Source: Agromyces sp. SYSU T00194
GTDB taxonomy: Bacteria > Actinomycetota > Actinomycetes > Actinomycetales > Microbacteriaceae
Assembly: GCF_040496035.1 (NCBI RefSeq)
Contig: NZ_JBEPJZ010000002.1
Location: 682,001-746,000, forward strand
Direction: 5' to 3'
DNA: 64,000 nt
Shown here: positions 26,340-35,435 of the stretch, one piece after another
How positions within the stretch are numbered: the first letter of the stretch is position 1
Layout: every line of letters starts with the position of its first letter
Position numbers and translations under genes: made by a program
Notes under the pieces: generated by a model
Seen by the model: the letters and a program-made list of their open reading frames with translations, nothing else
Told to the model about the DNA's origin: nothing
Database searches by the model: none

Positions 26340-26636
26340 CTACAACCTGCCGAGGATCTCGGCCTTCTTCGCCTCGAACTCCTCGGGCGTGATGATCTCC
26401 TGGTCGCGCAGGTCGGCGAGCTCGCGCAGCAGCGTCGTGGACGCGACGGGCTTCGGCCCATCGGCCGCGGGAACCGCGAGCCCGCTGGCGTGGGCGACCG
26501 GGCCCGGCGTGGGCCGGCTCGACGCGCGCACCGCCCAGAGGACGAGCGCGACCAGCCCGCCGAGTACCAGCAGGATCACGATGACGATCACGACGAAGGC
26601 GAGGACGTTCCATCCCATGAGGCTGTTGCCGTACAT
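26340..26636 (-). CDS. SHOCT-domain membrane protein
   Basis: A 98-residue protein: an N-terminal membrane helix (about residues 10-34), a Pro/Ala-rich linker and a C-terminal SHOCT domain, LLRELADLRDQEIITPEEFEAKKAEILGRL in two pieces (LRELADLRDQEIITPEEFE, then AKKAEIL). SHOCT domains are short oligomerisation modules found next to many unrelated domains. It lies ~100 bases upstream of tadA in the same direction, but a pilus role is not established. Confidence 0.85.
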   Translation of the reverse strand: MYGNSLMGWNVLAFVVIVIVILLVLGGLVALVLWAVRASSRPTPGPVAHASGLAVPAADGPKPVASTTLLRELADLRDQEIITPEEFEAKKAEILGRL

Positions 26637-26712
26637 GGCCTCAGGCTAGCGTCGGCCGCGATCGGCGCACCGGTCGGAAGTCCCGCGCGCCGCCTAGACT
26701 GGCCACGCACTC

Positions 26713-26794
26713 GCGGGAGTGGTGAAACCGGTAGACACGCAGGATTTAGGTTCCTGTGCCTTCGGGCGTGTGGGTTCGAGTCCCACCTTCCGCA
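26713..26794 (+). tRNA. tRNA-Leu (UAG anticodon)
   Basis: A class II tRNA: acceptor GCGGGAG pairs with CTTCCGC (one G-T pair), the anticodon stem CAGGA/TCCTG encloses TTTAGGT with anticodon TAG for CUA codons, the extra arm is TGCCTTCGGGCG, and the T-loop GGGTTCGAGTCCC is standard. The discriminator is A26794 and CCA is not encoded. Confidence 0.95.
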
Positions 26795-26820
26795 CGAGCC
26801 GCGGCTCCGCGCCTTGCGAC

Positions 26821-26881
26821 TGAGGGCCATTTCTTCATCCGAGTGCACACACTCAGCACTCAAGCGAAGAATCGGCCCTCA
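26821..26881. repeat. Inverted repeat TGAGGGCC...GGCCCTCA after tRNA-Leu
   Basis: TGAGGGCCATTTCTTC (26821-26836) and GAAGAATCGGCCCTCA (26866-26881) are complementary at 14 of 16 positions; the loop has an inner GAGTG/CACTC stem. The words match the repeat at 7378-7439. It may end transcription of the tRNA and of the convergent gene. Confidence 0.6.
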
Positions 26882-26902
26882 AACGGGGAACCGGCGCCGC
26901 GG

Positions 26903-27433
26903 TCAGCGCTGCCGGGCCGGGTCGAGCTTCGGCGACATCGACGCGTCGCCCGAGCGCAGCATCGCCGCGACCGGTCGCGACGACAGCGCGAGCATGCGGG
27001 CCAGCCCACGCCGGCCCGACCGGCGGGCGATCGACGGCGCGACCCGCGCCGGGATCTGCGCGAGCGCCGGCAGCGGGCGCACGAACGCCGTCACCTCGCT
27101 GATGCGCCCGTCGGGCGCGAACCTCAGCAGCTTCGCATCCTGCCCCTCGACCCCCGCGAGCGTGAACGCGAAGACGACCAGGCGGGTGTCGCCGCTGCCG
27201 CTGCGGGCGATGCAGCGCACCTCGCCGAACTCCGCGAGCGTCGCCGACTCCATCTCGGCGATGTCGTCGCGCCCGACGTACTCGAACGCCGTGGTCGTCG
27301 CAGAACGGAACACCGCGTCGTCGGCCAGGCACTCCCCCGCGGCCGTGCCGTCGCGCGCTTCGGCGGCCGCGATGTACCGGTCGAGGGTGGCGTCGGCGGC
27401 GACGTCGTCGAACGCGGTCGTCTCGTCGGTCAT
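26903..27433 (-). CDS. SnoaL/NTF2-like fold protein
   Basis: A 176-residue protein whose first ~125 residues follow the NTF2-like pattern of small polyketide cyclase or nuclear transport factor folds: TLDRYIAAAEARDGTAAGECLADDAVFRS at the first helices (in two parts) and VFAFTLAGVEGQDAKLLRF in the strands. These fold members can be enzymes or binding proteins; no catalytic residue can be assigned. The C-terminal ~50 residues are basic. GGGAG lies seven bases before the ATG at 27433. It is three bases from the next gene, so they form an operon. Confidence 0.7.
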   Translation of the reverse strand: MTDETTAFDDVAADATLDRYIAAAEARDGTAAGECLADDAVFRSATTTAFEYVGRDDIAEMESATLAEFGEVRCIARSGSGDTRLVVFAFTLAGVEGQDAKLLRFAPDGRISEVTAFVRPLPALAQIPARVAPSIARRSGRRGLARMLALSSRPVAAMLRSGDASMSPKLDPARQR

Positions 27434-27435
27434 GC

Positions 27436-28053
27436 TCACTCCCTGGGCGTCGTGGCAATGCGCTCGCGCGTGAACTCGCGCAGCGCCGGCACCTTCGGCG
27501 CGTGCACCCAGAGCCGGCCGCCGCCGTCGGGCAGCTCGGTGCCCGAGACGAGGTAGGCATCGGCCCCGAGGGCGTCGAGCAGCGGCAGGAGCCCGCGCGA
27601 CTTCGACTCGGTGAGGTGGCCGATGCGGCGCCGGCGCCCGTAGACGCCGACCAGGTGCGGGTGGTGCGCCGGGTCGCGCTCGCGCACGAGCAGGTATGAG
27701 TCGGCGATGTGGGCGTCGACCTCGTCGTGGGGCACGTGCCGCTCGATCCCCGTGATGCGCAGGCGCGCAGCGGGCAGGTCGCGCAGGTCGACCACGTGCT
27801 CGGGCTCGGGCAGCAGTCGCACCGTGAGCGGCGGCAGGCCGCGCTCGGCGGCGTACTGGCGGGCGCGATCGCGGGCCTCGCGCTCGGCGTCGAGGTCGGC
27901 GACCCAGGTGAGGAAGATCTCCGAGGTGATGGGCACCTCGGCGTGGATCGGAGCAGCCCCGGGTTCCGGCGGTTCCGCCCTGGCGCTCGCGTCGGGCTCG
28001 GTCTGCTGGGGGCGCGGCTTCGACCGCCCGAAGAGTCGCTCCACGAGGCTCAT
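27436..28053 (-). CDS. Hypothetical protein (205 aa)
   Basis: A soluble 205-residue protein I do not recognise. The first ~40 residues are Pro/Glu-rich. A compact domain follows with LRITGIERHVPHDEVDAH and SYLLVRERDPAHHPHLVGVYGRRR (in parts), then RIGHLTESKSRGLLPLLDALG and VSGTELPDGGGRLWVH. The pattern of beta-strands around VGVYGRRRRIGHL is reminiscent of HIRAN-type or nucleic-acid-binding modules, but the match is weak. It is co-transcribed with the downstream SnoaL-like gene. Confidence 0.6.
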   Translation of the reverse strand: MSLVERLFGRSKPRPQQTEPDASARAEPPEPGAAPIHAEVPITSEIFLTWVADLDAEREARDRARQYAAERGLPPLTVRLLPEPEHVVDLRDLPAARLRITGIERHVPHDEVDAHIADSYLLVRERDPAHHPHLVGVYGRRRRIGHLTESKSRGLLPLLDALGADAYLVSGTELPDGGGRLWVHAPKVPALREFTRERIATTPRE

Positions 28054-28109
28054 GCCCGAAACCTACCGGGCGTTCGGGGTCTGCGGCGGCAACACCACGC
28101 CGCTGTGGA

Positions 28110-28979
28110 TCACACGCGCGGCGGCCCGGCGGCGATGCGCTCGCGCGCGGCATCCGCCACCCGCTCCTCAGGGACCGACCAGTCGGCCTCCATCCACCAC
28201 GTGGCGCCCGCGTCTATCCACGGGCGCACGGCTGCGGCATCCGCCAGCCCGTCGGTGCCGGTCGTGCGGCCCTCCTGCACCACGTCGAACGGCCGGTCGG
28301 CGAGGCCGAGGCGCTCGCGCTCGGCGCGGATCCACGAGATCGCCTCGGCGGCGACCTCCGGCGTGTATGCGGCGGCCTGCTGCTCGGCGTCGACGACGGA
28401 TGCCCCGGGCGGGGCGTAGTTCGGGATCCACCCGTCGTACCGGGCGACCCGCCGCATCGACCGCATGCGCGGCCAGACGCCGACGACCCAGGTCGGGATG
28501 CGCGGGCGCTGCACGGTCGGGGCCGGCAGCATCGTCTCGGTGCGCGCAGCGCGATAGTGGGTGCCCGCGTAGGCGAACGGCTCGCCGCGCCAGAGGTGCT
28601 CGAGCATCTCGAGCCCCTCGTCGAGGTGCTCGGCGCGGATGCGGCGGCCGGGGTCGTCCTCGAACAGCCAGAACCGCTGCTCGACCTCGGCCGGCACCCC
28701 GAGCCCGACCGACAGCACGGTGCGCCCGCCCGAGAGGGCGTCGACCGTGGCGGTCTGGCTCGCGAGCTCCCACGGGCGGCGGCGCGGCAGCGGGGTCAGT
28801 ATGGTGCCGAGGCGGATGCGCTCGGTGCGCATCGCCGCGGCGGCGAGTACCGACCACGGGTCGGTCGCCCAGATGCCCTCCCACACGAACATGCCGTCCC
28901 ACCCGTGCTGCTCGATGAGCGGGGCGAGCTCGACGGCGAGGTTCGGGTCGGACCCGGTGACGACGAAGCCGTAGCGCAT
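28110..28979 (-). CDS. LLM-class flavin/F420-dependent oxidoreductase
   Basis: A 289-residue TIM-barrel oxidoreductase of the luciferase-like monooxygenase class. Typical elements are the N-terminal strand RYGFVV, EQHGWDGMFVWEGIWATDPW, the RIRLGTILTPLPRRRPWELA segment with Thr and Pro contacts to the cofactor, and SGGRTVLSVGLG. In actinobacteria such enzymes use F420 or FMN; which one is not clear. The gene stands alone and reads away from heme oxygenase. Confidence 0.85.
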   Translation of the reverse strand: MRYGFVVTGSDPNLAVELAPLIEQHGWDGMFVWEGIWATDPWSVLAAAAMRTERIRLGTILTPLPRRRPWELASQTATVDALSGGRTVLSVGLGVPAEVEQRFWLFEDDPGRRIRAEHLDEGLEMLEHLWRGEPFAYAGTHYRAARTETMLPAPTVQRPRIPTWVVGVWPRMRSMRRVARYDGWIPNYAPPGASVVDAEQQAAAYTPEVAAEAISWIRAERERLGLADRPFDVVQEGRTTGTDGLADAAAVRPWIDAGATWWMEADWSVPEERVADAARERIAAGPPRV

Positions 28980-29063
28980 GCGGGGACGCTACCCCGCACC
29001 GCCCACATCTGCCGAGTGTTCTCGGCCGTCCTCCTGGCGACCCGGTCACCGCTGAGTCTCGCC

Positions 29064-29214
29064 GAAGGCGCACGTTTCTCAGGAACAGGGCGGGCGCGGG
29101 CGCCCCACGACCGCACGATCGTCGGCGGGAGAATCCGTGACCGCATGATCCACCGATTCGGAACGGATGCCCCGCACATCCTTCACCGCGCCGCGACCGA
29201 GCTCCTGAAAAGCG
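29064..29214. repeat. ~150-bp intergenic repeat, copy A
   Basis: This copy runs from GAAGGCGCACGTTTCTCAGG to GAGCTCCTGAAAAGCG. The ends are imperfect inverted repeats (TTTCTCAGGAAC against CGCTTTTCAGGAGC). Internal blocks shared with copy B (30019-30168) are CGCATGA and CCGCACATCC. It contains no gene and lies upstream of heme oxygenase. Confidence 0.65.
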
Positions 29215-29266
29215 AGCACACACGCCGGGCCGGGGGTATTGCCGAACACAGCCGAACCCGCATAGG

Positions 29267-29285
29267 TTTGGTTAGGCTAACCTCA
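29267..29285 (+). promoter_or_regulatory. DtxR/IdeR iron box
   Basis: TTTGGTTAGGCTAACCTCA matches the 19-bp DtxR/IdeR consensus at 17 positions, including the full TTAGGCTAACC centre. It ends 18 bases before the heme oxygenase ATG, a position that would block transcription when iron is plentiful. Confidence 0.85.
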
Positions 29286-29303
29286 CCTGACGATCGGCTT
29301 CCC

Positions 29304-29960
29304 ATGACGAGCGACACCGCCCTCCTCGACGCGACCGACGCGGCGCCGCTCGACGTCGCCGCCCTGATCCGCAGCGCATCGGCCGACGATCACCGGGCGG
29401 CGGAGTCGCGCGGGTTCGTGACGCGCCTCATGGCCGGCGAGCTCTCCCTCGGCGGGTACGCCCGCTACCTCGCCCAGCTCGCCTGGGTCTACGAGGCGCT
29501 CGAGTCGTGGGAGCCGCGTGCGGGCGACCCTGCGATCTTCGACCCAGCACTCGCACGGATGCCCGCGATCGAGTCCGACCTCGTCGCGCTGGGCGTCACC
29601 GACCGGCGCGCGACCCACAAGGCTCTGCCCGCGACCGCCGGCTATGCGGCCCACCTGCGCGGCATCGTCGCCCGGCATGACGTGGTGGAGTACCTCGCGC
29701 ACCACTACACGCGGTACCTCGGCGACCTGTCGGGCGGGCAGGCGATCGCCGCGCTCATCGCTCGGCACTACGGCGCGACGCCCGAACAGCTCGGCTTCGC
29801 ACGGTTCGAGGGAATCGAAGCACCCGTGCCGTTCAAGCGCCGCTACCGCGAGGGCATCAACGCGCTACGGCTGCCCGGGACATCCGTCGACCGCCTCATC
29901 GCCGAGGTGCGCCAGTCGTTCGCGCTGAACAGCGCGGTCTTCGACGCGCTCGGGGCCTGA
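29304..29960 (+). CDS. hmuO: Biliverdin-producing heme oxygenase
   Basis: A 218-residue heme oxygenase, degrading heme to biliverdin, CO and iron to free iron for growth. His30 in SADDHRAAES is the likely proximal ligand, and HHYTRYLGDLSGGQAIAAL carries the distal-helix signature with GDLSGG. Length is normal for the HmuO type. The gene is alone, with an iron box 18 bases upstream, so it should be induced when iron is low. No heme-uptake genes are in the window. It lies between two copies of a 150-bp repeat. Confidence 0.93.
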   Translation: MTSDTALLDATDAAPLDVAALIRSASADDHRAAESRGFVTRLMAGELSLGGYARYLAQLAWVYEALESWEPRAGDPAIFDPALARMPAIESDLVALGVTDRRATHKALPATAGYAAHLRGIVARHDVVEYLAHHYTRYLGDLSGGQAIAALIARHYGATPEQLGFARFEGIEAPVPFKRRYREGINALRLPGTSVDRLIAEVRQSFALNSAVFDALGA

Positions 29961-30337
29961 CGGCGCCGCCGGCACCCGTGGACGGGCGGCCGGGGCCTGC
30001 GCACGTCCGCCCGCCGACGAAGGCACGTCGTTTTCAGGAACCGGGCCGAGGCGCCCGGCCTGCACCCGAACGATGCGCGGCCGAGGCATCCGACCCCGCA
30101 TGACCTGCGGGAGTGGTCGGATGCACCGCACATCCTGCGGCACCTGCCGGCGCCGTTCCTGAAAAGCGGCACCACCCCCGGCCGGCACGCGGCACGCGGC
30201 GCGCCACCGAGCCACCCGCCCCCGTTCCGGGGGTTCGCCCCCGGTTCCGTGCGCACCCCTCGCGGATAGACTGAAGCTCACGTTTCCCGCCGACGCAGCC
30301 GCCGCGCGAGGCCTGCCGACGTCTGGAGTCCACCGAG
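29961..30337. other. Intergenic stretch carrying repeat copy B
   Basis: These 377 bases hold the repeat copy B and, beyond it, a short G/C-rich part with CGGGGGTTCGCCCCCGG-like symmetry near 30229-30245. No gene is supported. The promoter of the DedA gene should lie within the last ~80 bases, but no clear -35/-10 pair is visible. Confidence 0.5.
30019..30168. repeat. ~150-bp intergenic repeat, copy B
   Basis: It runs from GAAGGCACGTCGTTTTCAGG to CCGTTCCTGAAAAGCG. The termini CGTTTTCAGGAAC and CGCTTTTCAGGAAC (complement of the right end) form terminal inverted repeats. It has the same direction and nearly the same length as copy A on the other side of heme oxygenase. Confidence 0.65.
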
Positions 30338-31129
30338 ATGAGCCCGACCGCGCTCCTGCCGTTCCTCGACCCGGAGACGATCATCGCCGCCGCCGGGCCA
30401 TGGGCGCTGCTCGTCGTGTGCGTCATCGTCTTCGCCGAGACCGGCCTGCTGGTCGGCTTCCTGCTGCCGGGCGACACGCTGCTCATCATCGCCGGGCTGC
30501 TGACCCACACCTCGCTCGTCTTCGGGCTCGACATCTGGTGGGTGTGCCTCGCGATCGGGTTCGCCGCGTTCGTCGGCGGCGAGGTCGGCTACCTGATCGG
30601 CCACAAGTTCGGACCGAGCGTCTTCGAACGCAAGGAGTCGGGCATCTTCAGCGTCAAGAACGTCGAGCGCACGAACGCGTTCTTCGCGCGCTTCGGCGCG
30701 ATGGCGGTGATCCTCGCCCGGTTCGTGCCGATCGTGCGCACGTTCACGCCGGTCGCCGCGGGCGTCGGCCACATGGACTACCGCAAGTACTCGCTCTACA
30801 ACCTCATCGGCGCGCTGCTCTGGGGCGTCGGGCTCACCTACTTCGGGTACGTCATCGCGTACATCCCGTGGATCCGCGACTTCGTGCGCGAGTACATCGA
30901 CCTCATCCTGCTCGTCGCGGTCGGCCTCACCGCGGCCGTCACGCTGTTCCACTACTGGCAGTCGAGCCGGCGGGCCCACCGCGCCGAGGCCGCCGGGGAG
31001 GACGTCGTCACCGACGAGTTCGAGGCGCGCGAGCTCGTGCTCGACCAGGAGACGCTCGAGCACGGCCACCACGAGCACGGGCACGGGCACGGGCACCACG
31101 AGCACCCGCGCGACGACGACCGCGACTGA
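30338..31129 (+). CDS. DedA family membrane protein with His-rich tail
   Basis: A 263-residue DedA/SNARE-associated (VTT) protein with five or six membrane helices, of the family now linked to recycling of lipid carriers such as undecaprenyl phosphate. The family motifs are FAETGLLVGFLLPGDTLL (residues ~32-50) and FARFGAMAVILARFVPIVRT with the paired Arg residues, then AAGVGHMDYRKY. The C-terminus is unusual: EHGHHEHGHGHGHHEH, which could bind Zn or Ni. The ATG at 30338 has only a weak upstream site. It is convergent with a CDF metal exporter. Confidence 0.88.
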   Translation: MSPTALLPFLDPETIIAAAGPWALLVVCVIVFAETGLLVGFLLPGDTLLIIAGLLTHTSLVFGLDIWWVCLAIGFAAFVGGEVGYLIGHKFGPSVFERKESGIFSVKNVERTNAFFARFGAMAVILARFVPIVRTFTPVAAGVGHMDYRKYSLYNLIGALLWGVGLTYFGYVIAYIPWIRDFVREYIDLILLVAVGLTAAVTLFHYWQSSRRAHRAEAAGEDVVTDEFEARELVLDQETLEHGHHEHGHGHGHHEHPRDDDRD

Positions 31130-31132
31130 CGC

Positions 31133-31216
31133 GCCGGCACGTCGAAACGCCGGCACGTCGAAACTCAGTGCGGCACGTCGAGTTCGGCCTGCCGGCGCGA
31201 GTTCGACGTGCCGGCA
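31133..31216. repeat. Repeats of GCCGGCACGTCGAAAC able to form alternative hairpins
   Basis: GCCGGCACGTCGAAAC is present at 31133-31148 and 31149-31164; a degenerate third copy follows, and the complement TTCGACGTGCCGGC is at 31202-31215. Either first or second copy can form a 14-bp stem with it. It lies between two convergent genes and probably serves as terminator in both directions. Confidence 0.65.
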
Positions 31217-31244
31217 GGCGAGCGGATGCCCCGCGCGAACCGCG

Positions 31245-32150
31245 TCACGGGTGCTGCGTGCGCTCCTGGTGCCCGGCGGGCTCGAGCTGGAACGTGGAGT
31301 GCTCCACGTCGAAGTGCTCCGCGAGGCATCCGCCCAGCTCGTCGAGGAGCGCGGATGCCCGGCCCTCGGCGAGCAGCTCGGGCTCGACCACGACGTGTGC
31401 GGTGAAGACGTGGGAGCCCGACGTGATGGCCCAGACGTGCACGTCGTGCACCTCGACGACGCCGGCGGTGCGGAGGATGTGCGCGCGGATCTCGGCGACC
31501 GACGTCTCGGGCGGCGCCGACTCGCTGAGCACGCGCATGACGTCGCGCAGCAGCAGCAACGCGCGCGGCACGATGAGCGCGGCGATCACGAGCGACGCGA
31601 TGGCATCGGCCGCGCCGAAGCCCGTCAGCAGGATCACTCCGGCCGCCACGATCACCGCGATCGACCCGAGGGTGTCGCCGAGCACCTCGAGGTAGGCGCC
31701 GCGCATGTTGATCGACGACGTCGCGCCGGCGCGCAGCACGAGCAGCGCGGCGATGTTGGCGACGAGACCCACGACGGCGACGATCATCATCGGCAGCCCG
31801 GCCGGCTCGGCAGCATCCGCTCGCACCAAGCGCCCGACCGCCTCGACCGTGACCGACCCGGCGATCACGAGCAGGATCACCGAGTTCAGCAGCGCGGCGA
31901 AGACCTCGACGCGCTGGTAGCCGTAGGTCTGCCGGTCGGTCGCGGGACGCCCGGCGACGATCACGGCGACGAGCGCGATGATGAGCCCGATGAGGTCGGA
32001 GAGCATGTGCCCGGCGTCGGCGAGCAGGGCGAGCGAACCGCTCAGCAGGGCGCCTGCGACCTCGAGCAGGAGCACCGACGCGACGATGGCGATCGCGATG
32101 CCCAGCCGGGTGCGATTCGCGGTGCGCGCGTGGTCGTGGTCGTGTCCCAT
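31245..32150 (-). CDS. Cation diffusion facilitator (Zn/Cd/Co efflux, CzcD/ZitB type)
   Basis: A 301-residue metal-proton antiporter exporting Zn, Cd or Co. The N-terminus MGHDHDHA is metal-binding. Six membrane segments are predicted. ADAGHMLSDLIGL in helix 2 holds the His and Asp of the transport site, YGYQRVEVFAALLN is typical, and LGDTLGSIAVI in helix 5 supplies the other His/Asp pair position (here GDTLGS, so a His is not conserved). A cytosolic dimer domain follows. The ATG at 32150 is chosen because upstream in-frame sequence is not family-like. Confidence 0.92.
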   Translation of the reverse strand: MGHDHDHARTANRTRLGIAIAIVASVLLLEVAGALLSGSLALLADAGHMLSDLIGLIIALVAVIVAGRPATDRQTYGYQRVEVFAALLNSVILLVIAGSVTVEAVGRLVRADAAEPAGLPMMIVAVVGLVANIAALLVLRAGATSSINMRGAYLEVLGDTLGSIAVIVAAGVILLTGFGAADAIASLVIAALIVPRALLLLRDVMRVLSESAPPETSVAEIRAHILRTAGVVEVHDVHVWAITSGSHVFTAHVVVEPELLAEGRASALLDELGGCLAEHFDVEHSTFQLEPAGHQERTQHP

Positions 32151-32238
32151 CGCCACCAGCGTAGGCGGGTGGCGCGCGCCGAATCGCACGCGACCGCAAT
32201 CGGGAACGATTCGCGTTCTCAACAGGCCGCGACGGGCC

Positions 32239-32847
32239 TCACGCGGTGGCGGCGACGCGCTCCAGCTCGGGCAGCAGCGCCGCGAACGCGCGCGCCCGGT
32301 GGCTCTCGGCGTTCTTCTGCTCGGGGGTGAGCTCGGCCGCGGTCACTTCGTGCCCGTCGGGCACGAAGACGGGGTCGTACCCGAAGCCGTGGGCGCCGGA
32401 TGCCTCGGTCGCGAGCCGTCCCGGCCACACGCCGACCGCGGCGAACTCCTCGGGCTCGCCCGCACCCTCGGGCACGACCAGCGCGATCGTGCAGTGGAAC
32501 GACGCGGCCCGCTTGGACGGGTCGACGAGGTCGGACAGCTGCGCGAGCAGCAGCTCCAGGTTCGCGACCGCCCCGGCTCCCGGACCCGCCCAGCGCGCCG
32601 AGAAGATGCCCGGCGACCCGCCCATCACGTCGACCGCGATGCCCGAGTCGTCGGCGAGCGCGATGCGCCCGGTGTGCGCGGCCGCGGTGCGGGCCTTGAT
32701 GAACGCGTTCTCGGCGAAGCTGGTGCCGTCCTCCACGGGTTCGGGGCCGTCGTACGCCAGCACGGTGATGCCGGGCATCCGCTCGCCGATGATGCGCTGG
32801 AACTCCTCGACCTTGTGCGCGTTGTGCGTCGCGAGCACGATCTCCAT
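32239..32847 (-). CDS. rdgB: XTP/dITP pyrophosphatase (RdgB/HAM1)
   Basis: A 202-residue house-cleaning enzyme that hydrolyses ITP, dITP and XTP to keep deaminated purines out of nucleic acids. Motifs: ATHNAHKVEEF at the N-terminus, GTSFAENAFIKA, ADDSGIAVD (metal and substrate binding), FHCTIALV and GFGYDPVFVPDG. The ATG at 32847 matches the family start. It directly follows rph (17 bases), an arrangement common in actinobacteria. Confidence 0.95.
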   Translation of the reverse strand: MEIVLATHNAHKVEEFQRIIGERMPGITVLAYDGPEPVEDGTSFAENAFIKARTAAAHTGRIALADDSGIAVDVMGGSPGIFSARWAGPGAGAVANLELLLAQLSDLVDPSKRAASFHCTIALVVPEGAGEPEEFAAVGVWPGRLATEASGAHGFGYDPVFVPDGHEVTAAELTPEQKNAESHRARAFAALLPELERVAATA

Positions 32848-32864
32848 CGTCGCCGGCCCGGAGC

Positions 32865-33617
<753 letters not shown>

Positions 33618-33668
33618 GGTGCTCCTATCGCGGTGGTGCGGTGCGTGACGGGCGGCGGATGCGTCGCG

Positions 33669-34487
33669 TCAGCGCTGGATCGGGATGGTGCCGGTGTGCA
33701 CCAGGTCGACGTGCTGGATCTCGCGGCCCATGAGCCGGTGCGCGAGCCCGAGGAACTCCTCCTCGCTGCGCCCGGTGGCCTCGTAGCGGTACGTCGGCGG
33801 CGTGGTCGCGGTGCGCTCGAGCCCGGTCGAGACGAGCACCCGGTACACGTCGTTGGCGGTCTCGACGTCGCTGGAGACGAGCGTGACCGCCTCGCCCATG
33901 ACGTACTGGATCGCGCCCTTGAGGAACGGGTAGTGGGTGCAGCCGAGCACGAGGGTGTCGACGGATGCCTCGCGCAGCGGCGCCAGGTACTGCTCGGCGA
34001 CCGCGAGCAGCTCGGGCCCGGTCGTGACGCCCGACTCGACGAACTCGACGAATCGCGGGCACGCACGCGTGTGCAGGTCGAGGTGCGGGGCGGCGGCGAA
34101 CGCGTCCTCGTAGGCGCGGGAGTTGACGGTGCCGGCGGTGCCGATGACGCCGACGCGGCCGGAACGGGTGGCCGCGACCGCCCGGCGCACGGCGGGCTGG
34201 ATCACCTCGACCACGGGCACCTCGTAGCGCTCGCGCGCATCGCGCAGCATCGCCGCGGATGCCGTGTTGCACGCGATCACGAGCATCTTGACGCCCTGCG
34301 CGACGAGGTCGTCGAGCACGGCGAGCGCGTACTCGCGCACGTCGGCGATGCGCTTGGGGCCGTACGGCGAGTGCTCGAGGTCGCCGATGTAGAGGATCGA
34401 CTCGTTCGGGAGCTGGTCCTTGACCGCGCGGGCCACGGTGAGCCCGCCCACTCCTGAGTCGAAGATCCCGATCGGCGCGTCCGTCAC
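33669..34487 (-). CDS. murI: Glutamate racemase
   Basis: A 272-residue enzyme making D-glutamate for peptidoglycan. [15 protein letters not shown] contains the catalytic Asp and Ser. The two acid-base cysteines are in VIACNTASA and [10 protein letters not shown], and the SPYGPKR segment is also present. The GTG at 34487 gives a normal N-terminus ([12 protein letters not shown]); a longer frame continues upstream into the LysR gene and is not real. Likely co-transcribed with rph and rdgB. Confidence 0.96.
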   Translation of the reverse strand: MTDAPIGIFDSGVGGLTVARAVKDQLPNESILYIGDLEHSPYGPKRIADVREYALAVLDDLVAQGVKMLVIACNTASAAMLRDARERYEVPVVEVIQPAVRRAVAATRSGRVGVIGTAGTVNSRAYEDAFAAAPHLDLHTRACPRFVEFVESGVTTGPELLAVAEQYLAPLREASVDTLVLGCTHYPFLKGAIQYVMGEAVTLVSSDVETANDVYRVLVSTGLERTATTPPTYRYEATGRSEEEFLGLAHRLMGREIQHVDLVHTGTIPIQR

Positions 34488-34503
34488 GGTGTCCAAGCCT
34501 AGA

Positions 34504-35373
34504 TCAGCCCGTGCCGTCGTACGCCGCCCGCACGGCGCGCACCAGTCGCCCGGCCGCGTCGTGCGGATGCGCGCGCGGCCATGCGAGGCGCACCTCGACC
34601 GTGGGCGCATCGGCGATCGGCACGAACGCGACCCCGGGCCGGGGGTAGTGCTCGGCGGTCGCCTCGGCGGTGACGCCGATCGCCTCGTCTGCGGCGATGA
34701 GGTCGAGCCACGACTCGACGTCGTCGGTCTCGACCGTCGCCGGCGCGGGAAGGCCCTCGTCGGTCCAGAGCGACGGCGTGGTGGTGCCGTTGTGCGGGTC
34801 GATCGCCAGCGTCTCGGCGGTGAGGTCGGCGAGACCGACCGACGTGCGGAAGGCGAGCGGATGGTCCAGCGGCAGTGCCGCCACGCGACGCTCGGTGCCG
34901 ACCACCTCGGAGCGCAGGTCGCGGCGGGCGAGCGGCCCGCGCACGACGGCGAGGTCGACCCGGCCCTCGGCGAGCGCGAGGTCGGCACGGCTGACCCGCA
35001 CCAGCCGGAGGCGCGCGTCGGCGTGCGCCCGGTTCCAGGCGCGCAGCACCGGCGTCGTGTGCGCGCCGAGCGCCGCCCACGCGTACCCCACGCGGATCGT
35101 CGCCGCCTCGCCGCGGAGCCCGGCGACCGTGCGGTCGAGCTCGCCGACCACCCGCCGGGCGACGATGAGGAAGGCCGCGCCCTGGTCGGTCGGCTCGACC
35201 CGACGGGTCGTGCGATGCAGCAGCGGCACGCCGAGCTCGTGCTCAAGCGCGGCGACCGTGCGCGAGACGGCCGCCTGCGAGACGCCCAGGGCGACCGCCG
35301 CATCGGTGAACGAGCGCTCCTCGTCGACCGCGATCAGCGCCCGCAGGTGCCGCAGCTCCACATCCATGTGCAC
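34504..35373 (-). CDS. LysR-family transcriptional regulator
   Basis: A 289-residue LTTR. The N-terminal winged helix-turn-helix reads [21 protein letters not shown] and [21 protein letters not shown], followed by the linker helix and a substrate-binding domain. It is divergent from an EamA exporter gene, the typical layout for an LTTR and its target. A CAATC-N6-GATTG site lies 7 bases upstream of its start codon. MHMDVELR may begin at 35373 or, six bases later, at 35367. Confidence 0.9.
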   Translation of the reverse strand: MHMDVELRHLRALIAVDEERSFTDAAVALGVSQAAVSRTVAALEHELGVPLLHRTTRRVEPTDQGAAFLIVARRVVGELDRTVAGLRGEAATIRVGYAWAALGAHTTPVLRAWNRAHADARLRLVRVSRADLALAEGRVDLAVVRGPLARRDLRSEVVGTERRVAALPLDHPLAFRTSVGLADLTAETLAIDPHNGTTTPSLWTDEGLPAPATVETDDVESWLDLIAADEAIGVTAEATAEHYPRPGVAFVPIADAPTVEVRLAWPRAHPHDAAGRLVRAVRAAYDGTG

Positions 35374-35380
35374 AGCGTAT

Positions 35381-35396
35381 CAATCAGCGCAGATTG
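35381..35396. promoter_or_regulatory. Probable LysR binding site CAATC-N6-GATTG
   Basis: A perfect 5-bp inverted repeat (CAATC 35381-35385, GATTG 35392-35396) in the 62-base gap between the divergent LysR and EamA genes. Its position fits control of both promoters. Confidence 0.55.
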
Positions 35397-35435
35397 CATT
35401 TCTCAGGCGTGACAATCGGATCTAGCGTGAACGGC

